Assembly (NCBI GenBank): GCA_013288565.1
Contig: JABDBP010000013.1
Coordinates: 1 to 45,662, forward strand
Reading direction: 5' to 3'
DNA length: 45,662 nt
Source: Alphaproteobacteria bacterium
Lineage (GTDB): Bacteria > Pseudomonadota > Alphaproteobacteria > Rickettsiales > JABDBP01
In this document: piece by piece, positions 10,201-17,513 of the stretch
Numbering within the stretch: the first letter of the stretch is position 1
Layout: each line of letters opens with the position of its first letter
Made by a program: the position numbers and the translations under genes
The notes under the pieces: model-generated
What the model was told of the DNA's origin: nothing
Database searches by the model: none
The model's input: only the letters and a program-made list of their open reading frames with translations

Positions 10201-10577
10201 ACAACCGGGGTAATTTGGTACCCATCCGCTGTGAAATATGTTAAAGGTTCCCCGGCACCATTTTTAAGTATTCCAAGAACCCTGACATCAACGGGGTCTA
10301 AATCTATTTCCTCTTTACATTCCCTGATTGCCGCCTTTATCGGATCGTTTCGTTCCTCTCTCCACTCGGTTTTGCCGCCAGGACATACCATCATGCCGGG
10401 GGCTCTTTGTCCCTCGCTTCTTTTAGTCATAAGCAGATAATAGCTGCTGTCCATCTCAACTATAGGAATCAATACAGCGCTTTGTTTGGCGCCAAATCTT
10501 ACATTACTTGGACCAGCGGCATATGTGCCGTAATGAGCCGCGAGAACTTCCTGAAACTGCTCAAATGTTAATTGCAT
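7239..10577 (-). CDS. Nudix (CoA-pyrophosphatase-like) / adenylate-forming ligase fusion
   Basis: A 1112-residue protein from ATG 10577 (1121 from a TTG at 10604). Residues about 30-190 form a Nudix domain. YLLMTKRSEGQRAPGMMVCPGGK resembles the motif that precedes the Nudix box in CoA diphosphohydrolases (NUDT7/8/19 type). The box keeps GGKTEW and R-E-C-K-E-E-I-D but has about three extra residues between its halves. After a linker, residues about 330-1100 are an ANL-superfamily (acyl- or aryl-CoA synthetase-like) domain with MTSGSSGELKEV, SYAATEAG, RTDDL and a C-terminal NKVPVKAIKR holding the likely catalytic lysine. Roughly 180 beta-rich residues (about 740-920) are inserted between the YAATE motif and RTDDL. 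The substrate is unknown; both halves would act on CoA or adenylate chemistry. It lies directly upstream of ccmC, with a CtrA-type box 153 bases before the start. Confidence 0.78.
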   Translation of the reverse strand: MQLTFEQFQEVLAAHYGTYAAGPSNVRFGAKQSAVLIPIVEMDSSYYLLMTKRSEGQRAPGMMVCPGGKTEWREERNDPIKAAIRECKEEIDLDPVDVRVLGILKNGAGEPLTYFTADGYQITPVVGMVNKEALGKLKADPREVARITLFPIEEIINSIHANNTGIFDRESRNSFLKKVERSDGEIEYQKRMEGLDDKYTYSDVIHPRFSLTDWFEAITGKSQESGQIYQIQSQHAAILLDLFSQFKDVSALRSFLNEARKPPPINELGSEKVLSEPSKLSWLTRSPAKQNRGAIDENEAAALIDYAVRKGDEIRNTIFEMRKWNPYEYHEKCHVPALNALEEISRRGKYFNFASVFRVRANDPRTRDKPFLTFANKEHPGGFESVTYVRAEYHANQIRRMLLAHGLDNGSKIATMCYSPGNIVALIAALGIGDIVAPLHTGYESTDLLPRLKLTGAEAIVITPDQLDKVLDVRKDLGHTLKIFVIERDEHGNRLYFGEKDKLLSRLSQYDDVYPFIDNAERYAGDNLPLKKVNQSDPAIIMMTSGSSGELKEVLIPHSYALASYVTSASLWGINGYATAPEHNTATKKGFDPVDSVYCTAPLGWMYGVRALTIAALAGAEYYGLKTPGEKRDIRLLVEFMYKCNVTVLCGIPSLLRQFAQEVEVIERVPDKLRRIISTGEPILLETRHHMRDLFAIEPANSYAATEAGHTIATPEFRRKILPDDVVGIPLPGIQMNLSQGYKQDAIIVPPYELFKIHFEIEKSGESLIIRNDDKVFYVTPVDNGFSVIHDTGLEMEFLEQDEMLKVDDREPGLHLTRKANGDFIIQKGGVNVTITGDMKIKSLDRNSETIERYRTITIGSKETRSTALGLSLGINGASGEYRFAPDHLGETREDDSLFLDIYTGTRFRKMNDSVEFHPDFPLVVHYLVRTDDLIKRYAIQIYPAEIEKQFADALPERRVNIALGIPDKDKNSLVVSYIELPLGGDEKLDTRYLTAKVAQATSKMSDAKKPDFVIIAPVSYERDSNKVPVKAIKRAVTTLVKQLQLKDISGGIFMVNGLRFPLEGVSPEKLEELAQNNLTTLKERKKDEEYISVNALSSRDSARDRNGNKIY

Positions 10578-10729
10578 GAAACGCACCAACAGCTTTCTCA
10601 CCAAGCCGCGCCGATTGAAGAGTTATTATGAACCTAATAGCGGCCACTTTCTTACCTATTGTTTAATCTTTCTCTTGCACCACATGCCCAGTGTTTGCAT
10701 CCTTGCATCACTATTAAACACTAGAAATA

Positions 10730-10744
10730 TTAAGAAATAGTTAA
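10730..10744. promoter_or_regulatory. CtrA-type box upstream of Nudix-ligase gene
   Basis: A perfect TTAA-N7-TTAA (spacer GAAATAG), with a further TTAA at 10751-10754. It lies in the 251-base gap (10578-10828) between the Nudix-ligase start and the end of the TANGO2-like gene. Both genes are on the minus strand, so the gap is the promoter region of the former. The rest of the gap is AT-rich and shows no credible small gene. Confidence 0.45.
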
Positions 10745-10828
10745 GATTACTTAATATTTTATTGATATTTTCCGGAAATTGAAACCTACGCCAGGTCCTT
10801 GGTTAGTGACCCATTTTGGAATTATTAT

Positions 10829-11569
10829 TCAACGCTTAACAATTTCATCAGTAGCTACTACACGGTTTCTTGTTAGTTCTATAGCCTGATATGAAACTAT
10901 TCCTGGTTTTCCAGGGGCATAGTGAAGTGAGATGCTATCATCCGATCCAAAAGCTATGAGACTGCTTGATACGGTTTCCACTTTTTTTCCCGCGTCTACT
11001 ACTATCATATCAGATAACCTATTCACCCATTCCTCCCAATGATTGGGTGGGTTCGGAACTATTGCGTTTCTCACTTTTTCTATATTTGCCTGAAATCTGG
11101 GGCAATCTGGATTATTTAAACCTCTTGGCGTCATCAGGTTTATTCCTTCCAGAATTGGATGAGTAATTATTTCCCGCCCATTTCCTTCAACCAAAAAAGC
11201 TTCGTTTTTGTCTGCTACTAGCAAGTAAAAACCTTGATAGTCTGAGGCATTGATTCTGGCAAGAAAGGCTGTCGAATCCCTGGCACTAGCTTTCTTCAGA
11301 GAATCGAGAACGAGTTGGCCGCGGCTTTTTTCACCTGGCGACCCAACAGTTCCTGCATAGTTTACTGCTATAGAAACAATATTTGTTGCAACATTCACCC
11401 CCAGCCAACTACCGTTACTTTTTATATCCTTTCCGCCTATTATTTGCGGAGTTGCCGACCAATGCATCCCTGGCCTTTCACAAGCCCGATCAGGCGATTC
11501 ATCCCGATTATGGCCAATTAATAATGGCCACTCGTTTCCCGGACGCCTTAGTAAAATTACGGTGCACAT
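10829..11569 (-). CDS. TANGO2 / NRDE family protein
   Basis: A member of the NRDE (TANGO2) family, named for the conserved Asn-Arg-Asp-Glu that is visible here as GHNRDE at residues 19-24. It starts MCTVILLRRPG, with the invariant Cys2 that in Ntn-hydrolase-like folds can become the N-terminal nucleophile. Later family patterns are IIGGKDIKSNGSWLGVN, AVNYAG, FLVEGNGREI and LMTPRGLNNPDCPR. Length is 246, normal for bacterial members. It is probably cytoplasmic, with no signal peptide. The ATG is preceded by a good AGGAAG ribosome-binding site. Eukaryotic TANGO2/HRG-9 proteins have been linked to heme handling and to acyl-CoA or lipid homeostasis; the bacterial role is not settled. It lies downstream of rpoH on the same strand with a 58-base gap. 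Family call is firm, function open. Confidence 0.87.
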   Translation of the reverse strand: MCTVILLRRPGNEWPLLIGHNRDESPDRACERPGMHWSATPQIIGGKDIKSNGSWLGVNVATNIVSIAVNYAGTVGSPGEKSRGQLVLDSLKKASARDSTAFLARINASDYQGFYLLVADKNEAFLVEGNGREIITHPILEGINLMTPRGLNNPDCPRFQANIEKVRNAIVPNPPNHWEEWVNRLSDMIVVDAGKKVETVSSSLIAFGSDDSISLHYAPGKPGIVSYQAIELTRNRVVATDEIVKR

Positions 11570-11627
11570 AAACTTCCTGGTTTAATGGCGGCAGGATTTT
11601 TTTGGTGGCGCCTTTTTTATTTTCCGG

Positions 11628-12503
11628 CTAAGCCGCTTTGCCGGTTTTATCCTCCAGCAATAACTGCTGGATTTTCTCCATCGCGCGGTTTTCGATCTGG
11701 CGGACGCGCTCCTTGGAAATATTATAAATTTTGCTTAAATCATCAAGCGTCGCGGGTTCTTCTCTCAGCCGCCGCTCCTGCAATATAACCCGCTCGCGCT
11801 CGGTTAAATTGTCCATCGCAGCAGCAAGCAGAAGTTTTTTCCGCGCCATATCTTGATTTTCTCCGATGGTGGTCTCATGGCTTTCCGTTTGATCCGCTAG
11901 GAAATCGCCCCACTCGTCCTCGCTTTCATGGCTCACCACCCGGTTAAGAGAATAATCCCCGCCTTTCATACGGCGATCCATATCGACAACATCATGCTCC
12001 GGCACGTCCAGCTCGGCCGCAATGTTTTTCACCTCATCCGGGCGCAAATCACCCTCGTGATAAGCGTCTAAGCGGTGTTTCAGCTTGCGTAGATTGAAAA
12101 ACAATTTCTTTTGCACTGCCGTAGTGCCCATCTTCACCAGGCTCCATGAGCGCAAAACATATTCCTGTATCGCCGCCTTTATCCACCACATCGCATAGGT
12201 AGAAAGCCGGAAACCGGCTTCAGGATTGAACTTCTTCACCGCCTGCATCAGGCCTATATTGCCCTCGGAAATCAGTTCCACCAGCGGCAGGCCGTAGCCT
12301 TTAAATCCCATCGCCATTTTCACCACCAGCCTGAGATGGCTGGTGACGAGCTTATGCGCCGCCGCGATATCGCCATGGTCGGCGAAGGCCTTGGCCAGCA
12401 TATATTCCTCCTGCTGATCCAGCATCGGGAATTTACGGATCTCCCGCAGATAACGGGAAAGGCCGGATTCGGCAGATAATACTGGCAAATTAGCAACAGT
12501 CAT
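11628..12503 (-). CDS. rpoH: RNA polymerase heat-shock sigma factor RpoH (sigma-32)
   Basis: The alternative sigma factor for heat-shock genes: 291 residues, family length about 285-300. Region 2 is seen as SHLRLVVKMAMGFKGYGLP, LISEGNIGLMQAVKKF and LSTYAMWWIKAAIQEYVLRS. Directly after it is the RpoH box QKKLFFNLRKL, which separates RpoH from RpoD and from stationary-phase sigma factors. Region 4 ends in the helix-turn-helix DLSKIYNISKERVRQIENRA. The ATG start at 12503 gives the usual N-terminus before LSRYLREIRKFPML. A strong sigma-70-like promoter lies 57-85 bases upstream, and beyond it is a palindromic element shared with the divergent ppiD gene. No clear terminator follows. Assignment is secure. 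Confidence 0.96.
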   Translation of the reverse strand: MTVANLPVLSAESGLSRYLREIRKFPMLDQQEEYMLAKAFADHGDIAAAHKLVTSHLRLVVKMAMGFKGYGLPLVELISEGNIGLMQAVKKFNPEAGFRLSTYAMWWIKAAIQEYVLRSWSLVKMGTTAVQKKLFFNLRKLKHRLDAYHEGDLRPDEVKNIAAELDVPEHDVVDMDRRMKGGDYSLNRVVSHESEDEWGDFLADQTESHETTIGENQDMARKKLLLAAAMDNLTERERVILQERRLREEPATLDDLSKIYNISKERVRQIENRAMEKIQQLLLEDKTGKAA

Positions 12504-12559
12504 TCTGATTCATTTTTATTGGGTTATACGAGGGTGACAATAGCAATCCTTATGTAGAA

Positions 12560-12588
12560 ATACTAGTATTTTTCTATGGTTTTTGCAA
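12560..12588 (-). promoter_or_regulatory. Sigma-70-like promoter for rpoH
   Basis: On the minus strand TTGCAA (rc at 12583-12588) is followed by a 17-base spacer and TAGTAT (rc at 12560-12565). Both hexamers have 4 or more matches to consensus and the spacing is ideal. Transcription would start near 12553 and give a leader of about 50 bases before the rpoH ATG at 12503. Confidence 0.6.
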
Positions 12589-12620
12589 GTGGTTTTAATA
12601 TTTTCATTCAAACTCCACTC

Positions 12621-12744
12621 ATACCGAATAGGTTTCAAAGCAGTACTAGGAGTGCGAGGCGAGGCCGAATAAGTGTACACTTAAGTACATGACTGAGGCC
12701 GAGACGATGCGCGACGAAGTAATACGAAGAAAACTATTCGGTAT
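12621..12744. repeat. 124-base palindromic element between rpoH and ppiD
   Basis: A 16-base arm at 12621-12636 (ATACCGAATAGGTTTC) is the inverted copy of 12729-12744 with one mismatch, the outer 11 bases being exact. Inside are the perfect 12-base palindrome AAGTGTACACTT at 12671-12682 and two related GC-rich purine tracts (GAGGCGAGGCCGA at 12655-12668 and CTGAGGCCGAGACGATG near 12693-12709). It carries no ORF and fills most of the 291-base divergent gap 12504-12794. It looks like a small non-autonomous mobile or structural repeat; other copies lie outside the window if they exist. Confidence 0.65.
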
Positions 12745-12794
12745 CACTCCAATAAACTATTGAACAACACGCAGTTAATATTTATCTTCCGGCT

Positions 12795-14624
12795 ATGCAC
12801 ACTATAACTTCCAAATTCGGCAAGGCCGCCGCCTGGTTCCTGATCACGATGATCGTCATGAGCTTCGCCGCCTGGGGTATCGGCGACGTATTTCGCGGCC
12901 ATGTTGATAACGCGGTGGCGAAAGTGGGGGCGGTGAAAATCCCTTATGACGAATACCGCGAGACCCTGCACGCCGAAACACAGAAATTCCAGTCGGCGTT
13001 TCCCGCAGGCACCATGACCGATGCTATGAAGGCGGAAATCTCGAGCGAAACCTTGAACAGCCTCATCCGCCAGAAGCTCCTGGCCCAGGAAATCTCAAGG
13101 CTCCGCATTGCACCGGAGGATAAGGATCTGGTGAAAATAATCTCTGGTAATCCGGCCTTTCGCGACGAAAAAAGCGGCTTTTCGCCCGAACGATTCAAGG
13201 AATTCCTGGCCCGCGCCGGAAAAAGCGAATCCACCTATCTGGGCGAATTGCGCCGGGATTTGGGATTTTATCTGTTGATGCAATCACTGACCGCCGATCG
13301 CAGCGTTTCGGAGTTCGAGCTGGGAAAACTTTACGCTATTTCCGAGCAGCGGCGAACTGCAGAAATCGCTTATATCCCTATAGAATACAATAGACGCGGC
13401 GAGCCATCTTCCGAAGCCGAGCTTTCCGCCTTTTACGAAAGCCACAAGCAATATTTCGCTATCCCGGAAACCCGAGACGTAAGCTATATGATTATCGATC
13501 CGACCAGGGCGGTGAAAATCGCAATAACCGACGCAGAACTGCATAAGGAATATGAGCGCCGCAAACAGGAATTCTCGACCCCCGAGACCCGGGATTTGGG
13601 CAACGTAATAGCCAAAGACGAGGCAACCGCCAAGGATGCATATGAAAAACTGAAGGCTGGGAGGGATTTCCATAAGCTGACAGGAGTAAAAATTTCGCTG
13701 GTGAAAAAAGCCAGGAAAGATTCGCTGGCGCCGACAAACCTGGCCGATAGCGCATTCATGCTTGAAAATGGCGGAGTTTCCGCGCCGATAAAAAGCCCGT
13801 TCGGCTGGCATGTGATAAAAGTCTTGGGCATATATCCGCCACATGTTCCCGGTTTCGAGGAAGTTAAGGGGAAATTGCAAGCCGAAATGGAAAGGGCGAG
13901 TGCAGGCGAAGCAGTCAACAAATTCATCCAGGCGATTGACGACGAAGCAGCATCGGGCGCCAAGGCGGAGGAAGTGGCGAAGAAATTTTCGCTTGATTTG
14001 AAAAAAGCCTTGAGGCTAAAGCGCGGCAATGTGAATCCGGGGAAACTGGAAACCACCAAGGCATTCTTGGATGCCGCGTTTTCCACTCCCGCTGGGTTGG
14101 CCAGCAATGTTTTTGGCACTGCAGGCGGAAAATATGCGCTGGTTTATGTGGATAGCGTACAGTCCGCCCGCATCCCGGATTTCAAAGATATTCAAAAGGA
14201 AATCTCCGATGCCTATGCGCGGGAAAAAGCGGTGGAAGTGGCGGAGAAAATAGCAAATGAACTAGCGGCGCAAAAGGATTTCAAGGCTCTAGCAGCAAAA
14301 TCGATAAACCTGGAAGCTACAACACTGGATTCGATAAAATCCGATTACCATGATAAAAACCTGCCGCCAGAATTCATCGGCGAAATATTCCGGCTGAAGG
14401 AAAACGAAACAACGAAGCCGTATCGGCTGGAAAATAAATTTGTCGTGGCGCGGCTCGTTGCAGTTAAGCAATTCACCGGAAAGTCGGACACGGCGGCACT
14501 CGCCAAGCTCAAGTCTACGATGGCCGAGAAAAATATGGATGATTTGATAACTGAGTATTTCGAGTATTTGAAAACCAGATATCCGGTGCGGATTTATAAA
14601 GATGCCATGAAAACCGCTCAGTGA
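12795..14624 (+). CDS. ppiD: PpiD/SurA-like periplasmic peptidyl-prolyl isomerase
   Basis: A membrane-anchored periplasmic folding factor of the PpiD/SurA group: 609 residues, normal for PpiD. A single N-terminal transmembrane anchor (AAWFLITMIVMSFAAWGIGD, residues about 12-31) is followed by the typical DVFRGHVDNAVAKVG and a SurA_N-like helical region (SETLNSLIRQKLLAQEISRL). A parvulin-type PPIC domain lies near residues 265-350. Its weakened family pattern includes DAYEKLKAGRDFHKL, LAPTNLADSAFML and SPFGWHVIKVLGI. The C-terminal half is a long helical chaperone region. It helps newly exported proteins leave the Sec translocon. The trpE GTG overlaps its stop codon, giving the ppiD-trpE order seen in many alphaproteobacteria. 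Parvulin activity may be weak, as in E. coli PpiD; identity is firm. Confidence 0.9.
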   Translation: MHTITSKFGKAAAWFLITMIVMSFAAWGIGDVFRGHVDNAVAKVGAVKIPYDEYRETLHAETQKFQSAFPAGTMTDAMKAEISSETLNSLIRQKLLAQEISRLRIAPEDKDLVKIISGNPAFRDEKSGFSPERFKEFLARAGKSESTYLGELRRDLGFYLLMQSLTADRSVSEFELGKLYAISEQRRTAEIAYIPIEYNRRGEPSSEAELSAFYESHKQYFAIPETRDVSYMIIDPTRAVKIAITDAELHKEYERRKQEFSTPETRDLGNVIAKDEATAKDAYEKLKAGRDFHKLTGVKISLVKKARKDSLAPTNLADSAFMLENGGVSAPIKSPFGWHVIKVLGIYPPHVPGFEEVKGKLQAEMERASAGEAVNKFIQAIDDEAASGAKAEEVAKKFSLDLKKALRLKRGNVNPGKLETTKAFLDAAFSTPAGLASNVFGTAGGKYALVYVDSVQSARIPDFKDIQKEISDAYAREKAVEVAEKIANELAAQKDFKALAAKSINLEATTLDSIKSDYHDKNLPPEFIGEIFRLKENETTKPYRLENKFVVARLVAVKQFTGKSDTAALAKLKSTMAEKNMDDLITEYFEYLKTRYPVRIYKDAMKTAQ

Positions 14625-16063
14625 AACAGAAGAAATTGATACATAAAATACTTCCGGCGGATATGAAAACGCCGGTGCTGGCGATGCTGCAGCTTGCAGA
14701 AACTTCCCGCTATCATTTCCTGCTCGAATCGGTGGAAAATGGCGCAAATCGGGGACGCTATTCGATAATAGGCCTTGATCCGGACATTATATGGAAATGC
14801 CAAAACGGCGCGGTCAACATCGAAACTGACAGGAAAAAGCGCAAGGTAAATAAAAATCCACTAGCGAGTTTACGCGAATTGATAAATGAGTCGCGGATGG
14901 AAATTCCGTTAGGGATTCCGCCGATGGCATCTGGCATTTTCGGGTATATGAGCTATGACATGGTGCGGCTGATGGAAAATATCGGCGCCGACGAACACCC
15001 CGATGAAATAGCTATCCCGGACGGCATCTTCATCCGGCCGAAAATCCTGGTGGTGTTTGATTCGGTAAGGGATGAAATTTGGATAATATCACCCGTCAGG
15101 CAATCCGGCGGCGAGCGGGCAGCGGAAAAAAGAATCGGTGAAGTTATTGCATTGCTCGATAAGCCGGTAAAATCTGGACTCAAGAATTTTCTCTCTAAGG
15201 TTCCTGCTTCCGCAGGAATAACGGCGAAGGCATGGGAGAAGAAAAATCCCGGGTATGAAAAAGTCGTCAAAACAGCCAAGGAGTACATATTGGCGGGTGA
15301 TATTTTCCAGGTGGTGCTTTCCGAGCGCCGCGCGAAAAAATTGGAAAAAGGCATCGATGCTTTCGCGGTTTACCGGGCCCTTCGCAGCCTGAACCCCTCG
15401 CCTTATTTATTCTATCTGCATATGGGCAATTTTACGCTAATCGGCTCCAGCCCAGAGATATTGGTAAAATGCGAAGAGGGAAAAGTCACCATCCGGCCAC
15501 TCGCAGGAACCAGAAAACGTGGCAAAACCACTGCAGAGGATTTGGCACTAGAGCGTGAATTGTTGGCCGACCCCAAAGAAACCGCCGAGCATTTGATGTT
15601 GCTCGATTTGGGCCGCAACGATGTCGGCCGGGTGGCCAAGCCGGGAACGGTCAAAGTAACGGAAAGAATGGTGATAGAACGTTACGCACATGTGATGCAT
15701 ATAGTCTCGAACGTGGAGGGCGAGCTACGTGATGATTTGGATCCGCTGGATGCGCTGATTGCCGGGTTTCCCGCCGGAACCGTATCGGGCGCGCCGAAAA
15801 TCCGAGCGATGCAAATCATCAACGAGCTTGAGAAAAAACGCCGCGGGTTTTATGGCGGTTGCGTTGGTTATTTTTCCGGTAACGGGGCGATGGATAGCTG
15901 CATCACGCTGCGCACTGCGCTAATAAAGGACGGGATTTTATATTCGCAGGCCGGGGCGGGAATAGTAGCTGATAGCGTCCCGGAAACTGAATGGCAGGAA
16001 TGTTGCAACAAAGCAAAATCGATAATAATCGCGGCGGAAACAGCAGGAAGATACAAGAATTAA
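14621..16063 (+). CDS. trpE: Anthranilate synthase component I
   Basis: Converts chorismate to anthranilate with ammonia supplied by TrpG; first step of tryptophan synthesis. 480 residues. The N-terminal domain has the feedback-inhibition motif LLESVENGANRGRYSIIG (residues about 31-48), and the C-terminal chorismate-binding domain has GSSPEILVK, IRPLAGTRKRG, LMLLDLGRNDVGRV, PAGTVSGAPK and the end block AGAGIVADSVPETEWQEC. The GTG start overlaps the ppiD stop (GTGA at 14621-14624). A short palindrome at 15201-15218 encodes VPASAG inside the variable linker between the two domains, about residues 194-199; the frame is kept and the core is intact, so the enzyme should work. Its usual partners trpG, trpD and trpC lie 6.2 kb downstream, behind unrelated genes. 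Confidence 0.96.
   Translation: MKQKKLIHKILPADMKTPVLAMLQLAETSRYHFLLESVENGANRGRYSIIGLDPDIIWKCQNGAVNIETDRKKRKVNKNPLASLRELINESRMEIPLGIPPMASGIFGYMSYDMVRLMENIGADEHPDEIAIPDGIFIRPKILVVFDSVRDEIWIISPVRQSGGERAAEKRIGEVIALLDKPVKSGLKNFLSKVPASAGITAKAWEKKNPGYEKVVKTAKEYILAGDIFQVVLSERRAKKLEKGIDAFAVYRALRSLNPSPYLFYLHMGNFTLIGSSPEILVKCEEGKVTIRPLAGTRKRGKTTAEDLALERELLADPKETAEHLMLLDLGRNDVGRVAKPGTVKVTERMVIERYAHVMHIVSNVEGELRDDLDPLDALIAGFPAGTVSGAPKIRAMQIINELEKKRRGFYGGCVGYFSGNGAMDSCITLRTALIKDGILYSQAGAGIVADSVPETEWQECCNKAKSIIIAAETAGRYKN
15201..15218. repeat. Palindromic repeat inserted in-frame in trpE
   Basis: TTCCTGCTTCCGCAGGAA is a perfect 7-base stem (TTCCTGC/GCAGGAA) with a 4-base loop, followed by TAACG. Sequences of this kind, read as VPASAGIT, are a common short dispersed repeat in several alpha- and gammaproteobacterial genomes. 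Here it is translated as part of TrpE. Confidence 0.6.
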
Positions 16064-16078
16064 TTTTACAAGCTGCGG

Positions 16079-17464
16079 GTGAAACGCAATAATTCGCATT
16101 ATATGAGCGAACCACATTCTGGCTCGAAACTCGCCGATACGTTTGGTAGTTCTAGCAATGACGCTTTCCTTTCTGGCGATAACCGGATCGATTCGCTTTT
16201 GGCGGGTTACGATTGGACAGGCGCGCTGCATCAGGCAGCTACTAATATAACTTACACTATCTCCGGTCCTACCGAAGGCCATTTCGTCAGCGATTTAAAC
16301 GGCGCCATGGCGGCCTGGGAAAGGGTCGCCAACGTGCATTTTACTTATGTTTCCCCTTCATCTCCCGCGGCGGCGAGTGCCAATATAGTGGTCGTCGACG
16401 ATACCGGCTTGACGGTGACTGCGACCGGCGCTGAGCTTGGAGTAACTTCTCCCACCACCATTCCCCGTCAACCAACCCAGATGGCCCAGGCGGAAGTCCA
16501 TGTAACCACCAACGCCAATGTTCTTCAGTTCATCGGCAGCCTGGATCCAACAATAATCATGACGACGATTCATGAGCTCGGACATGCGCTGGGGTTGAAG
16601 CATCCGGAAAATTACAGCAGCGTACTTCCCGGCATCAATTCTGGCGATGGCTTGGGACCATTCCTTCCGGTCGCGGCAGCAACTTACGATAATACTTTGA
16701 TGGCCTATACTCCCGGCGCTATCGCTACCCAAGCTGATCCGCCGCAAACACCGATGCCATATGACGTTCTGGTGATGCAATGGCTATATGGCCCGAATAT
16801 GAATTACACGCCGCAAACTTATAAAATCGACGGCTCAGCTACCACACAAACCATTTGGAATCCCGTCGGCACCAGCACTTTTGATACCACGCATTTTACC
16901 GGCAACGCCACCATCAATCTCAAGCAGGGGATGGGTAGCACGGTCGGGCAATCAAACTATTTCATCGCTTACGGAACTCATATCGGCACTCTGGATACCG
17001 GCCCCGGCAATGATTCGATTACGGCAAACAATTTGGGGGACGAAATAAAAACCGCACCGGGAAATGATACCATCCATGGCGGAGCGGGAAACGATACCAT
17101 AATTGCCAGCACGGGAAATAGCATAATCCAGGGCGGCAAGGGCAATAACATCTTAATCGGCGGCTACGGCAACGATACCATTTTCGGCCAAACGGGAAAT
17201 GACACCATGACCGGCGGCACCGGCAAAAACAATTTGTACGCATTCCTGGATACAAACGGCCCAACTGGGAACGACAAGATAGAGAATTTCAACCCGTACG
17301 GCGACCAGCTGGAATTCAGCAGTAAGATTTTTTCCACCGCCGCACAGGCCTATGCAGCCTTGCAGCAATCCGGCGTTATAAATTTAACCGACGGCGGATC
17401 GATCACGCTGGTCAATATAAACCATAACATCCTCTCAGCCAGCGATTTCATAATCACGACTTAA
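16079..17464 (+). CDS. Secreted RTX metalloprotease, serralysin-like (M10)
   Basis: A predicted extracellular zinc protease, 461 residues from GTG 16079 or 453 from ATG 16103. The metzincin zinc site HELGHALGLKH is at residues 165-175, with the expected catalytic Glu, third His and downstream Met-turn region (TYDNTLMAYTP). From about residue 315 come nonapeptide RTX repeats of the form GGxGxDxxx (GGAGNDTI, GGYGNDTIFG, GQTGNDTMTGG) that bind calcium and aid type I secretion, then a C-terminal beta block (NDKIENFNPYGDQLEFS). There is no N-terminal Sec signal, as expected for type I export. No hlyD/prtDEF-type secretion genes are present in the window. It lies 15 bases after trpE and begins the accessory block that separates trpE from trpG. 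The weak ribosome-binding region leaves the start uncertain. Confidence 0.88.
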   Translation: MKRNNSHYMSEPHSGSKLADTFGSSSNDAFLSGDNRIDSLLAGYDWTGALHQAATNITYTISGPTEGHFVSDLNGAMAAWERVANVHFTYVSPSSPAAASANIVVVDDTGLTVTATGAELGVTSPTTIPRQPTQMAQAEVHVTTNANVLQFIGSLDPTIIMTTIHELGHALGLKHPENYSSVLPGINSGDGLGPFLPVAAATYDNTLMAYTPGAIATQADPPQTPMPYDVLVMQWLYGPNMNYTPQTYKIDGSATTQTIWNPVGTSTFDTTHFTGNATINLKQGMGSTVGQSNYFIAYGTHIGTLDTGPGNDSITANNLGDEIKTAPGNDTIHGGAGNDTIIASTGNSIIQGGKGNNILIGGYGNDTIFGQTGNDTMTGGTGKNNLYAFLDTNGPTGNDKIENFNPYGDQLEFSSKIFSTAAQAYAALQQSGVINLTDGGSITLVNINHNILSASDFIITT

Positions 17465-17481
17465 AAAAATGGCGGGGGCAT

Positions 17482-17513
17482 GGGGGTATAAAATCAGGTG
17501 ATTTTAACTCCCC
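17482..17513. terminator. Possible bidirectional hairpin between protease and SMR gene
   Basis: TAAAATC (17489-17495), loop AGGT, GATTTTA (17500-17506) form a perfect stem, and GGGG/CCCC segments flank it. It lies between two convergent genes and overlaps the SMR stop codon. It lacks a clear T-run after the stem on either strand, so termination is only a suggestion. Confidence 0.3.

Noticed and set aside
13284-14119. Long minus-strand frames (198 and 211 codons) inside ppiD
   Set aside because: They mirror a clear PpiD coding sequence; their products are Arg/Ser/Pro-rich with no family resemblance.
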